A stretch of DNA of 6,904 bases. Origin: an uncultured Clostridia bacterium (GTDB taxonomy: Bacteria; Bacillota; Clostridia; Oscillospirales; Oscillospiraceae). A program made the translations under genes and the position numbers. Shown here one piece after another: positions 4,043 to 6,904 of the stretch; position 1 is the first letter of the stretch; each line of letters opens with the position of its first letter. Under the pieces are notes generated by a model that was not told the origin of the DNA, ran no database searches, and saw only the letters and a list, made by a program, of their open reading frames with translations. The DNA is taken from contig CAMHER010000102.1 of the NCBI GenBank assembly GCA_946184215.1, positions 1-6,904 on the forward strand, written 5' to 3'.

Positions 4043-5642
4043 TCTGGATACGAAAAACCAAACTGTCGACGGAAACGCCCGCAAGCTTCTCTTTTGGCGG
4101 ATCCTTTCTGCCGTCCTTCTTCTGGCTGTCCTTGCACTTGGGACTCTGCTTTATCTTTCCGAAAAAGGCAGCCCTGCCGCTCCCCCTTCTTCTCCGGCAG
4201 AAACTGTGAGCGGAGAAGATGCGCCGTCGCTTTCGACCGAAGGCTATTGCCTGTATTGTTATCCCCACGAGGGCGATCCCATCGTTGTGACCGTCCCGAA
4301 GGGTGAGAGCGCCGCGCTCCCCGCTGGTCCGGAGCTTGCCGGATACACCTTCCTCGGATGGGCGGATGCCGACGGTCAGATCGTGACTGCGGAAGAAGTC
4401 ACGCCAACCGGTGATCTTGCTTACGCGGCCGTTTACGCCATCGCTTTCCGCGACCATGGCGCCGAGAGCACCCACGTTCCCTATCTGAGCATCGACGGCG
4501 ATCAGTACTTCCATCCTGACGAAACGGTCACCCGCGGCGAGGCCATTTCGCTGCTCTACGCGTTTCTCGATACGAATGTTGTCGGTTCCGGCAGCTTCGC
4601 TGACGTTCCGTCCGACGCCGGCTGCTATACGGCAGCCGCCACGCTGAAGGATCTGGGCGTGATCGGCGGCAGCCGTTTTCACCCGGACGAGCCCATCAGC
4701 CTTGGTGAGCTTTTTGAGATCCTGTCCCACTTTTTCCCCAGGAGCAGCGCATCATACACCTTTGAAAGCATCCCTCAATCCGCCGAGAACTATGCCGCTT
4801 TTTGCCTGGCCATGGACCGCGGCTGGATCGACGAGACCATCCTCTCGCCGGATCAGGATCTGACGCGCGCCGAAGCGGCCCATATCTTTAACCTGCTGTC
4901 CGGCCGCGGCCCGGTCGCCGAGCCTGACATGGCCAAGGTCGGTACCATCCTTGATGTGTCGCTGCGCAACAAATACTTCTGGGACATTGCAGAAGCCGCG
5001 ATCCCGCATGAGGCGTCTCGCGGTACAGAGGGTGAGACCTGGGTCTCCAGCACGCCTCTTGCGCGGTATGAAGAGGGTCTTTTCTTTATCGGTACCGCTC
5101 TTCACTGTGTCGACGCCGAAGGCAGTGCTCTGATCAATGAATCCTATGGCAACTTTGACTTTGGCCCCGACGGCGTGATCACGACCGGTATGCCGGAGCT
5201 TGACGCTTATGTTCAGGCTACGTTCACCGAGCTGGGGCTCGATCCCGATTCGCTGGATACCGAGGCAACGCTGCGCACGGTCTTTAACTACGTGACCTAT
5301 CACAACTCCTATCTGCGTCTGCACTACTATGAAGTGGGCGATATCAGCTGGGTCAATGACGAGGCCTATCACATGTTCACCGAACATAAGGGCAACTGCT
5401 ACAACTACGCCGCTGAATTTTATGTGCTGGCCAAAGCGCTTGGCTATGACGCTGTGATTTACAGCGGGACGATTGACCCCGAGCCCACGCCTCACGCCTG
5501 GGTCGAAATCGAATTTGACGGTGTTCCCTACATTTTCGATACCGAGCTGGAATTCACGCAGGTCACGATTGCGCATCACGGCTCGAGCTATTTCAAGGCT
5601 CCCTATGCGAAGGTAGAGACCTGGTATTACTTCAGAGGATAA
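4032..5642 (+). CDS. Membrane-anchored InlB-repeat/SLH/transglutaminase-like protein
   Basis: A 536-residue protein. A short cytoplasmic N-terminus precedes a membrane helix (about 19-42) without a clear cleavage site, suggesting a signal anchor. Residues 72-136 resemble an InlB/Flg_new beta repeat (PAGPELAGYTFLGWADADG). Three SLH repeats follow (about 147-292) with key motifs TRGE 167-170, a degenerate SLGE 223-226, and TRAE 278-281; SLH domains bind secondary cell-wall polymers. A conserved linker (about 300-390) leads to a transglutaminase-like domain with GNCYNYAAEF (catalytic C456), PHAWVEIEFDG (H488) and YIFDTELE (D503), the papain-fold triad, so it could be a wall protease or amide-crosslinking enzyme; which is unknown. 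It starts within the lipoprotein gene (11-nt overlap) with only a weak GGGA (4017-4020) upstream, implying translational coupling. Confidence 0.86.
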   Translation: MSDNLDTKNQTVDGNARKLLFWRILSAVLLLAVLALGTLLYLSEKGSPAAPPSSPAETVSGEDAPSLSTEGYCLYCYPHEGDPIVVTVPKGESAALPAGPELAGYTFLGWADADGQIVTAEEVTPTGDLAYAAVYAIAFRDHGAESTHVPYLSIDGDQYFHPDETVTRGEAISLLYAFLDTNVVGSGSFADVPSDAGCYTAAATLKDLGVIGGSRFHPDEPISLGELFEILSHFFPRSSASYTFESIPQSAENYAAFCLAMDRGWIDETILSPDQDLTRAEAAHIFNLLSGRGPVAEPDMAKVGTILDVSLRNKYFWDIAEAAIPHEASRGTEGETWVSSTPLARYEEGLFFIGTALHCVDAEGSALINESYGNFDFGPDGVITTGMPELDAYVQATFTELGLDPDSLDTEATLRTVFNYVTYHNSYLRLHYYEVGDISWVNDEAYHMFTEHKGNCYNYAAEFYVLAKALGYDAVIYSGTIDPEPTPHAWVEIEFDGVPYIFDTELEFTQVTIAHHGSSYFKAPYAKVETWYYFRG

Positions 5643-5646
5643 GCTT

Positions 5647-5685
5647 AAGATCCGCAGGAGAGTCTTCCCTTCCCTGCGGATCTTT
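5647..5685 (+). terminator. Hairpin after the transglutaminase gene, probable weak terminator
   Basis: AAGATCCGCAGG (5647-5658) pairs over 12 bp with CCTGCGGATCTT (5673-5684) around a 14-base loop. Only three or four Ts follow before GCC, so termination may be partial and allow some readthrough into the hydrolase gene, for which I see no convincing promoter of its own. Confidence 0.6.
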
Positions 5686-5707
5686 GCCTGCATGACCATA
5701 AATTGAA

Positions 5708-5714
5708 AAGGAGG
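5708..5714 (+). promoter_or_regulatory. Strong ribosome binding site fixing the hydrolase start
   Basis: AAGGAGG lies six bases before ATG at 5721. An in-frame TTG at 5703 would overlap this site and add six unconserved residues, so ATG 5721 is preferred. Confidence 0.85.
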
Positions 5715-5720
5715 ATACCC

Positions 5721-6650
5721 ATGCCAACATTTGACGAGTTCTATTTCATCTCCAGCACCGGCGCAAACCGGATCCATGTCAAGACCTGTACACCGGACGG
5801 TGAGGTCCGCGGTGTCGTTCAGATCGCGCACGGGATTGCCGAGCACGCTGAGCGCTATGCCGATTTTATGGCTTTCCTCGCTGAAAACGGCTTTGCCGTC
5901 GCGGCAGACGACCATCTCGGCCACGGTGCTTCGATCGAGAAGGAAGACGACAAAGGCTTTTTTGCCGAAAAGGACGGCTGGTGGCGCGTTGTCGACGATC
6001 TCAAGAAGATTCACGACACGATGAAGGAAAAATACCCCGCTGTTCCCTATATTTTCTTTGGCCACAGCATGGGCAGCTTTCTGGCCCGCAGCTATCTGAT
6101 CTGCTATCCGGACGACTGCGACGCCGCCATTATCAGCGGCACCGGTCAGCAGAGCCCTCTTATGGTCAAGGCCGGGCTGTTTATGGCCAACATGCTGGTC
6201 AAAAAGAACGGTCCCCGCGGTGACGGCAAGCTGCTCAATGACATTGCCTTTGGGTCCTATAATGACAAAATCAAATTCCGCTATACGGAATTTGACTGGC
6301 TTTCCCGCGATCAGGAAAATGTCAAAAAATATATTGATGATCCTCTCTGCGGCTTCGTGGCCAAATGCAGCCTGTACCGCGATATGATGGAAGGCATTCA
6401 GTTCATTTCAAGCCAGAAAAACGCCGCCAGAATGAACAAAAAGACACCGATCTATTTCATGTCCGGCGAGGCCGATCCTGTCGGTGAGTATGGCAAGGGT
6501 GTCAACAAGGCCTATAAAATGTTCTGCGATGTCGGGATGAAGGACGTCATGATCCGCCTCTACCCCGAGGGACGGCACGAGATGCTCAATGAGATCAACC
6601 GCGCCGAGGTCTATCGCGACATCCTCAACTGGCTCAATGAAAAGGTATAA
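5721..6650 (+). CDS. Alpha/beta hydrolase, monoacylglycerol lipase/lysophospholipase type (Hydrolase_4)
   Basis: A 309-residue protein, the normal size for the Hydrolase_4 (serine aminopeptidase S33, PldB/MGLL-like) family. The oxyanion HGIAEHAERY (37-46) and DDHLGHGAS (63-71) are diagnostic of this group. The nucleophile elbow is GHSMGS (114-119; Ser116), the acid is probably Asp252 in SGEADPVG, and the base His286 in EGRHEML. The triad is complete. A cap region (about 140-235) sits between strands 6 and 7. No signal peptide or membrane segment is seen, so it should be cytoplasmic, hydrolysing ester bonds of monoacylglycerol, lysophospholipid or similar small esters; the substrate cannot be read from sequence. 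It follows the transglutaminase gene by 78 bp with a weak terminator between and no obvious promoter, so readthrough transcription is possible. Confidence 0.9.
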   Translation: MPTFDEFYFISSTGANRIHVKTCTPDGEVRGVVQIAHGIAEHAERYADFMAFLAENGFAVAADDHLGHGASIEKEDDKGFFAEKDGWWRVVDDLKKIHDTMKEKYPAVPYIFFGHSMGSFLARSYLICYPDDCDAAIISGTGQQSPLMVKAGLFMANMLVKKNGPRGDGKLLNDIAFGSYNDKIKFRYTEFDWLSRDQENVKKYIDDPLCGFVAKCSLYRDMMEGIQFISSQKNAARMNKKTPIYFMSGEADPVGEYGKGVNKAYKMFCDVGMKDVMIRLYPEGRHEMLNEINRAEVYRDILNWLNEKV

Positions 6651-6661
6651 CAAACCGCCGC

Positions 6662-6699
6662 AAAAAAGCATCCCCGGTCACATGACCGGGGATGCTTTT
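6662..6699. terminator. Bidirectional intrinsic terminator between converging genes
   Basis: AAAAGCATCCCCGGTC (6664-6679) pairs with GACCGGGGATGCTTTT (6684-6699), a 16-bp stem with an ACAT loop. The plus-strand side has TTTT then CGTTT; the minus strand reads six Ts at 6667-6662. It lies 11 bases after the hydrolase stop and 28 bases beyond the minus-strand stop, so it can serve both genes. Confidence 0.93.
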
Positions 6700-6727
6700 C
6701 GTTTGATTGAATGAGAAAACCGGGAGA

Positions 6728-6904
6728 TTACTCTCCTTCGCTCTCCACAGGGATCTCTCCGGTGGCTTCGCCGCTCTCGGAGAGGCTGTAGACCATGGCG
6801 TCCTCGCCGTCATCCTCTTCCTGAGCCGCGTTTTCCACGGGAGCAGCAGGGGCGGGAGCGGACAGCGCGCGGATGGACAGGGAGACCTTGTGCTTCTCCT
6901 CGTC
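6728..6904 (-). CDS. S1-domain protein, C-terminal part (probably ribosomal protein S1)
   Basis: The last 58 codons of a minus-strand gene running past the window end; the stop TAA is at 6730-6728. The visible start, DEEKHKVSLSIRAL, is the last strand of an S1 RNA-binding domain (typically D.E..RISLSIKAL). It is followed by an acidic, Ala/Pro/Glu-rich, disordered tail ending PVESEGE. Such tails after the final S1 repeat are common in bacterial 30S protein S1, which helps mRNA bind the small ribosomal subunit. In many Clostridia this protein is fused after IspH (HMBPP reductase); the window is too short to see whether that applies. Another S1-domain protein is possible. Its terminator is the shared hairpin at 6662-6699. 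Confidence 0.7.
   Translation of the reverse strand, partial: DEEKHKVSLSIRALSAPAPAAPVENAAQEEDDGEDAMVYSLSESGEATGEIPVESEGE

Noticed and set aside
5685..5720. Separate promoter for the alpha/beta hydrolase
   Set aside because: CATAAA at 5697-5702 could act as a -10, but no acceptable -35 lies 16-18 bases upstream; that position is inside the terminator stem.
4752..6065. Minus-strand open frame (437 codons) spanning the transglutaminase and hydrolase genes
   Set aside because: It crosses two genes with complete catalytic motifs and the hairpin between them, has no convincing ribosome site and no recognisable domain.

Overview
The window looks like chromosomal DNA of a GC-rich gut Clostridia bacterium, most likely Oscillospiraceae/Ruminococcaceae. 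This is inferred from group II-type ECF S components without an energising module beside them, Gram-positive lipoprotein and S-layer-homology (SLH) proteins, strong AGGAG-type ribosome binding sites, and protein styles that recall Oscillibacter-like genomes. No mobile element, CRISPR array, tRNA or rRNA gene was seen.

Layout. (1) 1-852: the 3' end of a formimidoyl-/methenyl-tetrahydrofolate cyclodeaminase-cyclohydrolase gene, a 90-nt spacer that can fold into a long bulged hairpin, then a GTG-started ECF S component, probably for folate. (2) 849-1607: a sigma-A type promoter overlapping the stop codon of that gene drives a second ECF S component of unknown substrate, closed by a strong intrinsic terminator. 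(3) 1643-3490: a monocistronic unit (extended -10 promoter to terminator) for a single-pass membrane protein with extracellular Ig-like domains and two cytoplasmic zinc ribbons. (4) 3490-5685: a promoter preceded by a TTCACA direct repeat drives a two-gene operon of a small lipoprotein overlapping by 11 nt a membrane-anchored InlB-repeat/SLH/transglutaminase-like protein. (5) 5708-6699: an alpha/beta hydrolase of the monoacylglycerol lipase/lysophospholipase type, ending at a hairpin that can also terminate the converging minus-strand gene. (6) 6728-6904: the 3' end of a minus-strand S1-domain protein, probably ribosomal protein S1.

How the parts fit. The first block joins one-carbon/folate metabolism to vitamin uptake; the S components would need an EcfA/A'/T module encoded elsewhere. 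The middle two units concern the cell envelope: both have exported domains on Pro/Ala/Ser-rich stalks, and the Ig protein could connect the cell surface to the cytoplasm. The most interesting candidates are the folT leader, whose main stem contains a strand complementary to the Shine-Dalgarno sequence, the Ig/zinc-ribbon protein, and the overlapping lipoprotein/SLH-transglutaminase pair. All functional calls rest on reading motifs by eye; no database search was possible.
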